Source: Paenibacillus antri (lineage in GTDB: Bacteria; Bacillota; Bacilli; Paenibacillales; YIM-B00363). Taken from it: a stretch of 64,000 nucleotides of DNA. Location: positions 1-64,000 of the forward strand of contig NZ_VCIW01000028.1 in the NCBI RefSeq assembly GCF_005765165.1, given 5' to 3'. The first letter of the stretch is position 1. The number at the start of each line of letters is the position of its first letter. A program made the position numbers and the translations under genes. This document shows positions 33,495-42,543 of this stretch, piece after piece. The notes beneath the pieces were generated by a model. It searched no databases, was not told where the DNA came from, and saw nothing but the letters and a program-made list of their open reading frames with translations.

Positions 33495-35987
33495 TTGAAA
33501 TTTCCGGTTTTGTATTGGGAACAAAACCTCCTGTTCGATACCCTGCTCAAACCATGGGCGGTGTACCGCATTCCGTTAAAGCCATATGCTTATCAATCAC
33601 CGGAGAAAAAGCGCGGCACCGTGAGCCAGATGCAACAGTTTTTGCACAGTTATCACGGCAGCGGACAGTTGCTTTCCGTGACCCGGATGATGGACGCCAG
33701 CGTATGGCAAGCCAGACGCACGGGTCAGGGCGCGGAATACGAACGCTATGTGAAAGCGGTCATGCAACGGTTTGCCGAGCGGCGACCGTGGCAGCGATCG
33801 CTTTATCTCATTTTACAGCTATCCGCCGTACAGAAGCAGTTTCCGGAAGTGGATTTGTCCGGCTTGCGTAAAACGGGCGAAACCTTGAAGGCGTTGGCTG
33901 GTGCACTGGGTCGAAGCGTAACGGAGCAATTCTGGTACCGTCAACGCGGTGAACTGGAGATGGAACGTCTTCAGATTGCCAAGACAGCCGAAAGCTTGCA
34001 GTTTAATCAAGTGAACCATCACCTGAGCGGTGAACGATGCGGACCGCAGGAAATTGAATGGCTGTTGCGACGGGGTTTCTTCAGGGGTTTATCCTTAGAA
34101 CCCGAGCTGATACTGACACCGGAAACGATGCGTGAGGTACGGGTAAAGGGCGACAAGGTTTTGCTGCGTCCGAAAAAATCGCTACCGATTTTGCTTGCTG
34201 CTGATATGGTTTCCGAAGAAAAAATGAAGACCTGGGTCGTGCATCATGATGATCTTGATGAGGACAGTTTGAAGAGCTTTCAGGCCTTCTTCTCCGTTGT
34301 CGATGTGCCGGAGGAGATTGATACGGTTGGCGACGAGTGGTTGTATGCACTTGAAGACCTTCCCTTTCCTGCAGAGGTCAGCATTCATTTTCAGGTGCAA
34401 ACACCGCATGAAGCGGCGGGTGGATTGCAGCGAAATCGCAAGGTGCTGAAGGATCAGAGGCGCGAGTATAAGGAAGCATCCGAGGAGACACCGATAACAC
34501 TGGAATGGGCAGGCAAGCGCGGGCGGGTGTTGGAGAACAAGCTTCAGAAAGGGATGCCGCTCGTATGGGCGTCTACTTGGCTGAACGTTTCAGCTTCCTC
34601 CCGCAAGGAACTGGAGGAACGTTCAGCGCAGCTCCTGCAATTGTATGCAACCAAACAAATTCGCGTGGTTCGCTCTCCAGCGGATCAGGGCACGGCTTTT
34701 CAGCTCTTTTTGCCCGGTTCGGCGATGGACAAGCAGAACCGCATCCCGATGGATCCGAAGTTTCTGTCAGCTGGAATGCTGCATGGTTCGCGGGAAATCG
34801 GCGACCCGGACGGCGACTATATCGGACGCACCTTGCATCGCATTCCGGTGCTGCTGGATTTGAAGCGCCCGATGTCCAAGGAACTGAACCGTTCCGGGGC
34901 GATTGTCATTGTCGGTACGCTTGGCTCAGGAAAATCCGTATTGAAGAAGACGCTATTCTACCATGGGTACAATCAGGGCGGCATTGTGTTCTCCATTGAT
35001 CCCAAAGATGAGGATGGCAGCTTTGCTTTGATCCCGGATATCCATGAGAACATGATACGGCTTAATTTTTCAGCGGAGTCAACGACGAAGTTCAATCCGT
35101 TTCGCATGTCGAAAAGTGAAGAACGCTCTCACGGCATTGTACTGGACTTCCTGAGTCTATTACTTGAAGGAACAAGAAACGATGAACGAGCTGACGCATT
35201 AATGGAGGCCGTTGAGCGAACCTTTGAGCAGGAGAAGCGCGACCTTCACATCTTTATGACGGAGCTAACGCATATCGCAACGGAATCACCGATGGAAGCG
35301 ATCCGGGTGGAAGCCAGAAGATGTGTGAACCGTTTACTGTCGTACTCGCGCAGCCCGTTTGGTAAATTCATCTTTGCCCACGACGGGGAAGAAAATGCCC
35401 AGCTCAGCGGTGCGCGTTTTATTGTCATTACGCTGGCTGGATTGCCGCTACCGAAGAAACGGAGTGAACGTCTGCAAACGGCGCTGACGCCGAATGAGCG
35501 ATTTGGTCTTGGCATCATGTATCTGGTAGCCGCGCTCGGGCGCGAGTACATGTTTTATAGCCCACACGATCAACTAAAAATATTTGGCATTGACGAATCT
35601 TGGATGCTGAAAGCTTTTCCCGAGGGTGCGTTACTGATTGATGAAATCATCCGCATGGGCCGCTCTTTCGCGGTAGTGCCGCTTTTGGCAACACAAAACC
35701 CGGGGGACGTTGCCGATGAAGAGACCCGCAACAATTTGGGGTCTATTTTTTGTTTCCGTACGGAGGACCCTCGGGCTATTGCGGACAACCTGACATTGAT
35801 TGGACTTGATCCCGATGATGAGGACATGATTCAGGCGTTTCGTGAATTGAAGGCCGGAGATTGCTACATGAAAGATATAACGGGTCGGATCGGGCGGGTG
35901 CATATTGAACCGACCCCGGACGATCTGCTCACCATCTTTAATACATCGCCGGATCGTGTGTCGAGGGAAAGGAGGGAAACCCCTTGA
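33495..35987 (+). CDS. VirB4/TcpF-like conjugation ATPase
   Basis: 830 residues. N-terminal half (1-about 440) is the VirB4-type interaction domain. Walker A IVGTLGSGKSVL at about 472-483, IDPKDEDGSF, Walker B LKIFGIDESWML (about 693-704) and the downstream RSFAVVPLLATQNPGDVADEETRNNLGSIFCFRTED are complete. VirB4 ATPases power assembly of type IV secretion channels and are the best marker of conjugative capacity. GGGAGGTGAGATCC precedes the TTG start. The stop overlaps the next start (TTGA). Confidence 0.88.
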   Translation: MKFPVLYWEQNLLFDTLLKPWAVYRIPLKPYAYQSPEKKRGTVSQMQQFLHSYHGSGQLLSVTRMMDASVWQARRTGQGAEYERYVKAVMQRFAERRPWQRSLYLILQLSAVQKQFPEVDLSGLRKTGETLKALAGALGRSVTEQFWYRQRGELEMERLQIAKTAESLQFNQVNHHLSGERCGPQEIEWLLRRGFFRGLSLEPELILTPETMREVRVKGDKVLLRPKKSLPILLAADMVSEEKMKTWVVHHDDLDEDSLKSFQAFFSVVDVPEEIDTVGDEWLYALEDLPFPAEVSIHFQVQTPHEAAGGLQRNRKVLKDQRREYKEASEETPITLEWAGKRGRVLENKLQKGMPLVWASTWLNVSASSRKELEERSAQLLQLYATKQIRVVRSPADQGTAFQLFLPGSAMDKQNRIPMDPKFLSAGMLHGSREIGDPDGDYIGRTLHRIPVLLDLKRPMSKELNRSGAIVIVGTLGSGKSVLKKTLFYHGYNQGGIVFSIDPKDEDGSFALIPDIHENMIRLNFSAESTTKFNPFRMSKSEERSHGIVLDFLSLLLEGTRNDERADALMEAVERTFEQEKRDLHIFMTELTHIATESPMEAIRVEARRCVNRLLSYSRSPFGKFIFAHDGEENAQLSGARFIVITLAGLPLPKKRSERLQTALTPNERFGLGIMYLVAALGREYMFYSPHDQLKIFGIDESWMLKAFPEGALLIDEIIRMGRSFAVVPLLATQNPGDVADEETRNNLGSIFCFRTEDPRAIADNLTLIGLDPDDEDMIQAFRELKAGDCYMKDITGRIGRVHIEPTPDDLLTIFNTSPDRVSRERRETP

Positions 35988-37525
35988 GACGAAAATGCCG
36001 TTATGGGCTTTTACTGCTGGTGTTTATCGCTTGTTTGATGAGTTTGGCAAACCCACTCACCGTTTTTGCACAAGCGCCGCCCCAAGATATGCTCGACCAA
36101 CTGTTGCCGGGTGAAAGTCAGATGGGCATTGAACCGGGTGATCGGACGCTGGATTACCGTCAGTACCCGACGGATCACTATACATGGGATTTGGGCTACG
36201 ATCTCGTGGAGTGGTCAGGTTGGAAGCCGAAGCTGAATAATCCATTTCCGATCATTCTGAATTGGATCGCGAATGGGCTATTTTTGGCGAATGCCTTCAT
36301 TACCCGGCTTTCTATTTTTCTGATGCAGCTTGGTTTTCATACCGATCTGGTTAACGAACAACTGTCGCTGATCCTGCCAATCATGGAAGGGATGCGAACA
36401 GGTTTTTTTTCCAAATTTTTGCCGTTTGCTCTTGTGCTCTTGGCGGCGTGGATGGTGAAGGTCGGGTACTGGAACAACCAGACAACTCGGCTGATGTCCG
36501 GCGTCGTTGGTTCGATTGTTGTCCTGATCGGCAGCTACTGGTTTTTCACCCATTCGGGTCAGAGCATCCGTGCGGTATCACAGACGATGGACAAGCTGAC
36601 GCAAATTACGATGGGATCGCTGGCCGCGCCTTACCAACGCGTGACGGGAGAGCAACTGGGCGCAGGTCTGGCGAATGTGGCAGATCAACAGTTGATGGCG
36701 ACGTCCAATCGGCTATGGAAATTGTTTGTAGACCGTCCTTGGACGATCGGACAATTCAACCGACAGGATGGAAACGTGGTGCGCATGACAGCGGAGGAAG
36801 TAGAGGCGATTTTGGATCAAGCAGAGGAGGAAGACGTGGAGTTATCTGTGCAGGTCGGCGATGCGTGGTCACACTGGATGCGGCAGTATGCGCCGGGTAT
36901 GACGCACCGGGACATTTTGCGCAAGGTGCTGGGTGATGCAAAAATTGACCACGGAGATCATGCTGACATTCCCTATGTGTTTGGTGGCGGATCGGCAGGC
37001 ATTCGCTGTCTGGTCGCTTTACTGTCCCTGATTGCCACGTTAACCTTGCTTCTGTTTGTCGGAACGATTTCATTTATTTTGATTTTGGCTCAGGAAATGG
37101 CACTGGCGATCCTTATTCTTGCACCGGTCGTGCTGCTGCTTGGACTTTTTCCGGAACGGGGGTTTATGTTTGTACGCCGCTGGCTCGGCTGGTTGATCGG
37201 GGTCCTCGGTACAAAGGTCATCTATGGATTTTACATGGGCTTTACGCTGCTTGTTGCCGATATCGTCGCGCGCGGCTCCGGCATTCTGATGCTGCAGCAA
37301 ATCTTTGTGGCGCTGCTCTTTTTCTGTGCATTTTTGTTCCGCAAAAAGATTCTCAAACAGATACTTAGCATCTTCCAAGCGCCGACTCCGCATGAGATGT
37401 ATGACACCTCCAAAAAAGAAGTCGTCCACCATTGGGGAGAAGCGAAGCAGTCGTGGCAAAACACGAAGGAAACGACGAAAAAAGCAGCGGCGACAGCGAA
37501 GAAGATCATTTCCAAGTTGAAATAA
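35984..37525 (+). CDS. Polytopic transfer protein (TcpH/VirB6-like)
   Basis: 513 residues, TTG start overlapping the VirB4-like stop by four bases. A signal-like segment (YGLLLLVFIACLMSLANPLTVFAQA) precedes an extracellular stretch and about seven membrane helices (for example LPFALVLLAAWMVKVGYW, SGVVGSIVVLIGSYWFF, ALLSLIATLTLLLFVGTISFILILAQEMALAILILAPVV). The C-terminus is a Lys/Thr/Ala-rich cytoplasmic tail (KETTKKAAATAKKIISKLK). It is in the position of TcpH/VirB6, the central membrane channel subunit. Confidence 0.75.
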   Translation: MRRKCRYGLLLLVFIACLMSLANPLTVFAQAPPQDMLDQLLPGESQMGIEPGDRTLDYRQYPTDHYTWDLGYDLVEWSGWKPKLNNPFPIILNWIANGLFLANAFITRLSIFLMQLGFHTDLVNEQLSLILPIMEGMRTGFFSKFLPFALVLLAAWMVKVGYWNNQTTRLMSGVVGSIVVLIGSYWFFTHSGQSIRAVSQTMDKLTQITMGSLAAPYQRVTGEQLGAGLANVADQQLMATSNRLWKLFVDRPWTIGQFNRQDGNVVRMTAEEVEAILDQAEEEDVELSVQVGDAWSHWMRQYAPGMTHRDILRKVLGDAKIDHGDHADIPYVFGGGSAGIRCLVALLSLIATLTLLLFVGTISFILILAQEMALAILILAPVVLLLGLFPERGFMFVRRWLGWLIGVLGTKVIYGFYMGFTLLVADIVARGSGILMLQQIFVALLFFCAFLFRKKILKQILSIFQAPTPHEMYDTSKKEVVHHWGEAKQSWQNTKETTKKAAATAKKIISKLK

Positions 37526-37584
37526 GGAAACTGATGCGGAAGTGACGTTCCAAGCTGAACAGGCAAGTAGGGGGAGGCATTTGA

Positions 37585-37800
37585 ATGGACCGGATTGCGG
37601 AGTGGCTAAGGGGTGAATTTCAGGTGCAGACCTTGTCCTATGAGGAAAAGCTGGCGCACGGTCTGGTTTTTCGGGGAGTTAGCCGTGGTGGGGAAGTGGT
37701 GTTTTTGGTGCCCGAATCGCAACATGTGTGGATGAGAAAAGCGGTTAGACAGGAGTGGAAGCCAACGGGGATCAAAGTACCTGATCGGGTCATGCGGTGA
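37585..37800 (+). CDS. Hypothetical protein, 71 residues
   Basis: ATG 37585 after TAGGGGGAGGCATTTGA. Sequence DRIAEWLRGEFQVQTLSYEEKLAHGLVFRG and VVFLVPESQHVWMRKAVRQEWKPTGIKVPDRVMR suggests a small alpha/beta fold with a basic C-terminus. No family recognised. It lies between the TcpH-like and wall-hydrolase genes. Confidence 0.55.
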   Translation: MDRIAEWLRGEFQVQTLSYEEKLAHGLVFRGVSRGGEVVFLVPESQHVWMRKAVRQEWKPTGIKVPDRVMR

Positions 37801-37831
37801 CTGTTGACAACTTACAAAAGAGGGGATGACG

Positions 37832-37990
37832 ATGGATGTTGTGAAAGACTGGGAGACGTTGGTATCCGACCTGAAGCAACGGATCCAAAGCGGCGATGTG
37901 TCATGCCGACTGCTGCTGGACAAAGCGGAAGCAGACCTGAAAAAGGCGCGCGAAAAACAGGTGACGCTGGAGCGGGACCGCCATGGATGA
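37832..37990 (+). CDS. Small coiled-coil protein, 52 residues
   Basis: ATG 37832 (ATG 37826 also possible) behind AAAAGAGGGG. Predicted to be almost wholly helical: WETLVSDLKQRIQSGDVSCRLLLD then KAEADLKKAREKQVTLERD. Its last bases overlap the start of the M23 gene (ATGGATGA), so the two are translationally coupled. Function unknown. Confidence 0.5.
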   Translation: MDVVKDWETLVSDLKQRIQSGDVSCRLLLDKAEADLKKAREKQVTLERDRHG

Positions 37991-38942
37991 GGTTAGTGGT
38001 TTGATCAAGAAAAGGGTACTCTGGTGGGTGATCGGTAGCTTGGGTTTTGTCGGCATTGTTATTGTGTTGTTGGTTTTACTTGTGGCTTTTGTCTTATTAG
38101 GTGTGCTGGTCAGTTCGTCGGATTCCTCTATGGAAGGGATTCCAGTACCCCAACAGCAAACGTTCGATATTCCCGCACCGTTATTGCCGATCTATATTCA
38201 CGCAGAAAATGAAGCGGTGACATGGTCGCGGTTGGCGGCGATTCACAAGATCACCACCGATTTTGGAGCCGAGACTGCGAAGCGGATCGATACGATTGGC
38301 GAAATGGGGTTTCCGCGACTTTTGTGGGAAGCGTACAAGGTGGATGGAGACGGGGATGGAAAGATCAGCGCAGATAACCCCTACGATGCGATTTTTTCGT
38401 TGGCAAATTATTTACGATTGGCCTCTCTTGAGACAGATGCTGCGATGGAAGCGTGGTTTTTAAACCCGAATGATGTAGCGCTCGTTTATGCCAAGGAAGC
38501 GGAGTATGCTTCTATGCTAATCATGCCGAGAAACTGGCTGTGGCCGGTCATTGGCTATACATCTCTTTCTAGTTCGTACGGTTCTCGAACCGATCCGGTT
38601 ACCGGAGAGCTTGGGGTATTTCATGATGGGATCGATATCCCCGCTCCGCGGGGTACGCCGGTTGTTGCGATTCAAAACGGGGCAGTGATTCAAGTGACCC
38701 GAAGCAACAGTGGGTACGGTCATTACATCCGACTGTCACATGAAGGCGGTGTCCAGAGTTTATATGCACATTTATCCGACATCGGTGTTCGTAGCGGACA
38801 GCAGGTGCTGTGTGGGGAGGTGATCGGCTGGGTAGGCAGTACGGGGAAATCGACAGGACCCCATCTGCATTTTGGGATGTCTCAAAATGGGCAATCCGTA
38901 AATCCACAAAACTATTGGTTAGATCCAACAGAAGGAGAGTGA
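37983..38942 (+). CDS. Membrane-anchored bifunctional wall hydrolase (VirB1/TcpG-like, M23 peptidase)
   Basis: 319 residues. An N-terminal membrane anchor (VLWWVIGSLGFVGIVIVLLVLLVAFVLLG) is followed by a lytic-transglycosylase-like domain (about 60-180; IYIHAENEAVTWSRLAAIHKI, DNPYDAIFSLANYL). The M23 endopeptidase domain has complete zinc ligands: HDGIDIPAP (His and Asp near 214-218) and the HLHFG motif near 295-299. Most Firmicute conjugative elements pair a lysozyme/SLT domain with NlpC/P60; here the peptidase is M23. It makes the opening in peptidoglycan for the secretion channel. Confidence 0.85.
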   Translation: MDEVSGLIKKRVLWWVIGSLGFVGIVIVLLVLLVAFVLLGVLVSSSDSSMEGIPVPQQQTFDIPAPLLPIYIHAENEAVTWSRLAAIHKITTDFGAETAKRIDTIGEMGFPRLLWEAYKVDGDGDGKISADNPYDAIFSLANYLRLASLETDAAMEAWFLNPNDVALVYAKEAEYASMLIMPRNWLWPVIGYTSLSSSYGSRTDPVTGELGVFHDGIDIPAPRGTPVVAIQNGAVIQVTRSNSGYGHYIRLSHEGGVQSLYAHLSDIGVRSGQQVLCGEVIGWVGSTGKSTGPHLHFGMSQNGQSVNPQNYWLDPTEGE

Positions 38943-38948
38943 AGGTTG

Positions 38949-39167
38949 ATGCTAGATCAGTTACTGCGTTTTCGCGAGTGTGAACATCGCGGCGATTTGG
39001 ATGCCTATGCCCGCGACGTGACCCGCTGCGGCGGTAACGTGATTGGACGGGAACTGGACGCCGCCGCTGAAAGAGGTTATTTGACTGTGACGTTTAACAG
39101 CTTGGCGGATCGAGAAGCGTTTTGGGAGATGTTCAAACAAACGGATTCGTCTTCTTTTTGTTCTTAA
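38949..39167 (+). CDS. Hypothetical protein, 72 residues
   Basis: ATG 38949 behind GGAGAGTGAAGG. Soluble; LDQLLRFRECEHRGDLDAYARDVTRCGGNVIGRELDAAAERGYLTVTFNSLADREAFWEMF, with a short alpha/beta character. No family recognised. It ends the second transfer segment before a 79-base gap. Confidence 0.55.
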   Translation: MLDQLLRFRECEHRGDLDAYARDVTRCGGNVIGRELDAAAERGYLTVTFNSLADREAFWEMFKQTDSSSFCS

Positions 39168-39246
39168 GTAGAATGGATAGCTAGACAATCATGACGGCTC
39201 TCGAGAGAAGGGGGCTATTTTTTATGCCCAATAACAGTAAAGGGAG

Positions 39247-39531
39247 ATGAAGGAAATGGGAAAACCAAATCAAAAAGTGGTCACGCATGGGGTGCAGGCT
39301 TTGGGATTACCTCCGGTCGTGATGAACCTGTTTTTTCGGAAAGCAGAGTCGTTTTTACCGAAGCATGAGTTTCTCGTGTTTGAACCACAGGGCAACCAGG
39401 TGGTTATTGGTGATGGTGACGGAAAGCAACTCGATACGATGCAGATGACACTGCCGGAGAAAGTGTGGGTCAAAACCGATGATTATGGCGACCGTTTGGT
39501 CATTACGGCGCTGTTGCCTCGGGAGTATTGA
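39247..39531 (+). CDS. Hypothetical protein, 94 residues
   Basis: ATG 39247 with AAAGGGAG upstream; ATG 39256 with GAAGGA is nearly as good. Sequence QKVVTHGVQALGLPPVVMNLFFRKAESFLP and EFLVFEPQGNQVVIGDGDGKQLDTMQMTLPEKVWVKTDD suggests a compact beta-rich fold. It is followed by a strong terminator, so the transfer operon likely ends here. No family recognised. Confidence 0.55.
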   Translation: MKEMGKPNQKVVTHGVQALGLPPVVMNLFFRKAESFLPKHEFLVFEPQGNQVVIGDGDGKQLDTMQMTLPEKVWVKTDDYGDRLVITALLPREY

Positions 39532-39580
39532 GTGGGAAGAGAAATGAGTGCAGGGCACACTTGAAAATAAATAACGATAG

Positions 39581-39609
39581 ACGGCTGTTCTCGGAGCAGC
39601 CGTTTTTTT
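39581..39609 (+). terminator. Intrinsic terminator after the secretion module
   Basis: ACGGCTG (39581-39587) pairs with CAGCCGT (39597-39603) around a nine-base loop and runs into seven T. It separates the type IV secretion genes from the methyltransferase and pilus block. Confidence 0.88.
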
Positions 39610-39643
39610 ATGCCCATTTTTCGGTTTACAACCGTTTGGGGAG

Positions 39644-40981
39644 GTGATCGAGATTCCATACGAGGGAGTTTGTATCGATTTATTTTGCGGAGCTGGTGGA
39701 CTTTCGTACGGGTTTGCGCAAGCAGGTTTTGACATTCGCCTAGGAGTAGATGTGGATGCATCCGCACTACTTACGTTTGAACACAATCACCATGATGCAC
39801 GAGCTCTAAAGGAAGATGTCAGGCAGTTGACCGGAGCCAAGCTCCGGGAACTGGCAGGTAATGAAGCGATATTCGGCATCATTGGCGGCCCACCGTGCCA
39901 GGGCTTCAGTGTGGCAGGAAATCATAATCCGGACGATGTCCGCAATCAACTCCCATATGAATATGCCCGGCTATTGGAGGAAATCCAACCTGCTTTTTTC
40001 CTAATGGAAAATGTAAAAGGACTGCTCAGTAAAAAGCAGCGAGTTCATTTTGATGCGATTTACGAGCTGTTTACAGCTGCGGGTTACAAACTAGATTGGC
40101 GGTTGTTGAACGCTTGGGATTATGGTGTGGCGCAGACGCGGGAGAGGGTGGTTATTATCGGGTTTCGAGCGGATTTGAACATCTCATTTGAATGGCCGCA
40201 GCCTGATCCGTCGCGTCCGGTGCTGTGGGATGCCATTGGCGATTTACCGGATCCGATAGGAAGTGAACCCACACTGATGAACCATACGCTATTTAATCCC
40301 CGTCCGGCCTCGATGGAGAATCGCATACGCAACGCTGGTAAAGGGGTCGCGTTGTTTGACTGCAAGGTGCAGGATTGGGAGCAGCCGTGTAAAACGGTCA
40401 CCGCCCATTTGTCGAAAGATGTTGATTTGGCACATCCCGGTTCGCCGCCCAATCATGAGGGGCACTTGTTTGACAATGTTCGGGAGCAGGGAGGTTACGA
40501 ACAGGAAAACCGTACTGTGAGTTGGGATACGCCATCTTATACGATCACCGCGCACAACCGGTCGGCGGGACTGCATCCGAATCATGGTCCGGTACCGCAA
40601 GATTCCGAACAGGTGCTGCGGCTCATTTCGCAGGCGGATCCAAACGGGGTTATTCCGCTGGAGGTGCTGCAGGCCGAAATGCCTTCACGGGTCGAGGGCT
40701 TAAAAGGTCGACAAAAAAAGGGGGCATGGCACAAGCCGAATCCAACGATTACCGCGCAAACCACCTTGTATACGGGTGCGCACTACCATCCCAATGCTTC
40801 CCGCCCGCGTCGCTTCACGGTAAGGGAATGCGCGAGAATTCAATCTTTTGCGGATTCATTCGTCTTTTACGGCAGCTTGAGTGCCCAGTATCGTCAGGTT
40901 GGCAATGCAGTACCTCCGAAGCTGGCCTACCAGTTGGCACGGCAAATTGCCTTAGCTTTTCGAGAAGCGGGACGGAGGTGA
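39644..40981 (+). CDS. DNA (cytosine-5) methyltransferase
   Basis: 445 residues from GTG 39644, with TTGGGGAGG upstream. Conserved motifs in order: I DLFCGAGGLSYGF (11-24), IV GGPPCQGFS with catalytic Cys85, VI MENVKG, VIII QTRERVVI, then the variable target-recognition region, IX RRFTVRECARIQSF and X QYRQVGNAVPP. The target sequence cannot be read from this. No restriction endonuclease gene is adjacent, so this is an orphan enzyme, probably for protection of the incoming element against host restriction or for regulation. Confidence 0.93.
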   Translation: MIEIPYEGVCIDLFCGAGGLSYGFAQAGFDIRLGVDVDASALLTFEHNHHDARALKEDVRQLTGAKLRELAGNEAIFGIIGGPPCQGFSVAGNHNPDDVRNQLPYEYARLLEEIQPAFFLMENVKGLLSKKQRVHFDAIYELFTAAGYKLDWRLLNAWDYGVAQTRERVVIIGFRADLNISFEWPQPDPSRPVLWDAIGDLPDPIGSEPTLMNHTLFNPRPASMENRIRNAGKGVALFDCKVQDWEQPCKTVTAHLSKDVDLAHPGSPPNHEGHLFDNVREQGGYEQENRTVSWDTPSYTITAHNRSAGLHPNHGPVPQDSEQVLRLISQADPNGVIPLEVLQAEMPSRVEGLKGRQKKGAWHKPNPTITAQTTLYTGAHYHPNASRPRRFTVRECARIQSFADSFVFYGSLSAQYRQVGNAVPPKLAYQLARQIALAFREAGRR

Positions 40982-40990
40982 GGGATTGGT

Positions 40991-41254
40991 GTGCAGAACA
41001 TTCAGATTTATGTGAAGGAAATGCGAGGTGCGTATTATGTCATCGGCGTTGCGCCGGGGAAGGACATATACGATCTAGGCAGTCGGGAGAATGCGCAAGA
41101 TGCGGTCTGCCATGCATTGGTATACGCCCGCTTGCTTGGCATTGCTGAGCAGGAGGTATATTTTTGCGGACATACGATTCCGCATATGGTAGCGCTCGGA
41201 GCCGGATTTGTTGATTCCATAACGAAAAATGAAGGAGAGGATCGCCATTGCTGA
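40991..41254 (+). CDS. Hypothetical protein between two methyltransferase genes
   Basis: 87 residues from GTG 40991. Sequence QNIQIYVKEMRGAYYVIGVAPGKDIYDLGSRENAQDAVCHALVYARLLGI, then EVYFCGHTIPHMVALGAGFVDSI: a small alpha/beta protein without membrane segment. It overlaps the start of the Dam-like gene by 7 bases, so expression is coupled. No family recognised. Confidence 0.55.
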   Translation: MQNIQIYVKEMRGAYYVIGVAPGKDIYDLGSRENAQDAVCHALVYARLLGIAEQEVYFCGHTIPHMVALGAGFVDSITKNEGEDRHC

Positions 41255-42048
41255 AAAGTCCAATTCGCTGGCAAGGCGGAAAATCACGATTGCGCGAGGA
41301 TATCATGAGACGCTTCCCGCCTCATATTGTGTATGCCGAAGTTTTTGGCGGCGGGGGGTGGGTGTTGTTCGGGAAAGAACGCTCGAAGGTGGAAGTATAT
41401 TCGGACATTAATGCGGAACTCGTCAATTTTTTCAGGGTCATTCAGGAACAGTGGGAAGATCTGGCTCAGCGCTTTGAATGGGCATTGTATGCTCGTGACG
41501 AGTTTGAGCGGATTATGAAACGCCGTGATCAGGAACGGGATCCGGTAATGCGCGCTTATGATTTTTACTATCGCATTTACTCCCATTTCGGCGGCAAATA
41601 CAACGATTCGGACGACTGGGGGTACACACGCAGTAAACCAGCCTATGATATGTCCAAAGTAAAGGAAAAGTTTAAAGTCGCACATGAACGGCTGATTGGG
41701 GTGTATATCGAAAACCGTTCGTTCGAAGAAGTTATCCCGCGATATGATTCACCGGATAGCTTTTTTTATTGCGACCCACCCTATTTGGGGCTTTCCGGAT
41801 ACCTGTATAAATTCGATGAAAATCATCACCGAAAGCTGCGTGAATTGCTAGGTGGGATCAAGGGAAAGTTTCTGCTCAGCATCAACGACCATCCGCTAAT
41901 TCGGGAATGGTATGCACCGTTTGTCATAGATAGTGTAGAGACGCATTACTCCATTGCCAAGCAGACGAAAGGCCGTCAACCTGTAAAGGAATTACTCATT
42001 TCTAATTACATTCCATCCGTTAGGCAAGCGGGTGAAACGTCCTCATGA
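41248..42048 (+). CDS. D12-class N6-adenine DNA methyltransferase (Dam-like)
   Basis: 266 residues from TTG 41248 (GAAGGAGAGG upstream). The order of motifs is that of the Dam/DpnM alpha class: motif X SPIRWQGGKSRL, motif I YAEVFGGGGWVLFGK, and motif IV DPPYLGLSGY (Asp176-Pro-Pro-Tyr). SINDHPLIREWY follows near motif VI/VII. The insert between I and IV is shorter than in Escherichia coli Dam. The target may be GATC but the recognition loop is not certain. It has no endonuclease partner, so with the 5mC enzyme the element carries two orphan modification activities. Confidence 0.9.
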   Translation: MLKSPIRWQGGKSRLREDIMRRFPPHIVYAEVFGGGGWVLFGKERSKVEVYSDINAELVNFFRVIQEQWEDLAQRFEWALYARDEFERIMKRRDQERDPVMRAYDFYYRIYSHFGGKYNDSDDWGYTRSKPAYDMSKVKEKFKVAHERLIGVYIENRSFEEVIPRYDSPDSFFYCDPPYLGLSGYLYKFDENHHRKLRELLGGIKGKFLLSINDHPLIREWYAPFVIDSVETHYSIAKQTKGRQPVKELLISNYIPSVRQAGETSS

Positions 42049-42091
42049 ACATGGATATCCGAGTGTACGGTTACTAGGAGGTTGTTTGATT

Positions 42092-42283
42092 ATGAATCAT
42101 ATTCGCATTGAATCGAAAGGCGAAAAGTTTGCCGTTGTGCTGGAGCATGGCGGTTCGACGCAGGAAATGGATGTGCGTGATGCTTATGCGGATGCGGAAG
42201 ATTATGCGTTCTATTTGGCGCAACGTTTGAAGATGGATGTCTATTATCGGGGGCAAAAAATAGATCCCTGCTCGAGGAGTTGA
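42092..42283 (+). CDS. Hypothetical protein, 63 residues
   Basis: ATG 42092 with an excellent AGGAGG site. NHIRIESKGEKFAVVLEHGGSTQEMDVRDAYADAEDYAFYLAQRLKMDVYYRGQKIDPC: beta-rich start, helical centre. It is followed, with a small overlap or a 5-base gap, by a DUF5049-like gene. It resembles the small protein at 40991 in its pattern of a strand pair followed by a DA..YA helix. No family recognised. Confidence 0.55.
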   Translation: MNHIRIESKGEKFAVVLEHGGSTQEMDVRDAYADAEDYAFYLAQRLKMDVYYRGQKIDPCSRS

Positions 42284-42288
42284 CGATT

Positions 42289-42492
42289 TTGTCTATTCAA
42301 ATTTCGGAAATCGTGATGGACGGCCTAAGCGCAGTTCAAACTTCAGATGATGAAATTGATCTATACGACATCCCGACCGTTATTCGTTGGCTAGAGGCGC
42401 ACAGTTTTCCCGAGGCGGCAAGCTGGATGGGTTGTCATGAAACAGCCTATCGGGATGGACTTATTGTTGGTTTTGAAGTCGAACCTTGGTAA
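42289..42492 (+). CDS. DUF5049-like small protein, first of a pair
   Basis: 67 residues from TTG 42289 (GAGGAG upstream) or 70 from TTG 42280. MDGLSAVQTSDDEIDLYDIPTVIRWLEAHSFPEAASWMGCHETAYRDGLIVGFEVEPW follows the same pattern as the gene at 42544: DGLxAV, a helix with xxVIxxxxxxxFPEAAxWM, and a terminal YxxGxxxGF. This pattern matches DUF5049 of Firmicute mobile elements as I recall it. Function unknown. Confidence 0.5.
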   Translation: MSIQISEIVMDGLSAVQTSDDEIDLYDIPTVIRWLEAHSFPEAASWMGCHETAYRDGLIVGFEVEPW

Positions 42493-42543
42493 ATCAAATC
42501 GTCGTATCACAACCTGCAAATCATGGGGAAGGGGTGAAGAACC

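Noticed and set aside
39644-42048. Restriction-modification system
   Set aside because: Two methyltransferases but no endonuclease-like gene within reach; the small gene between them has no nuclease motif.
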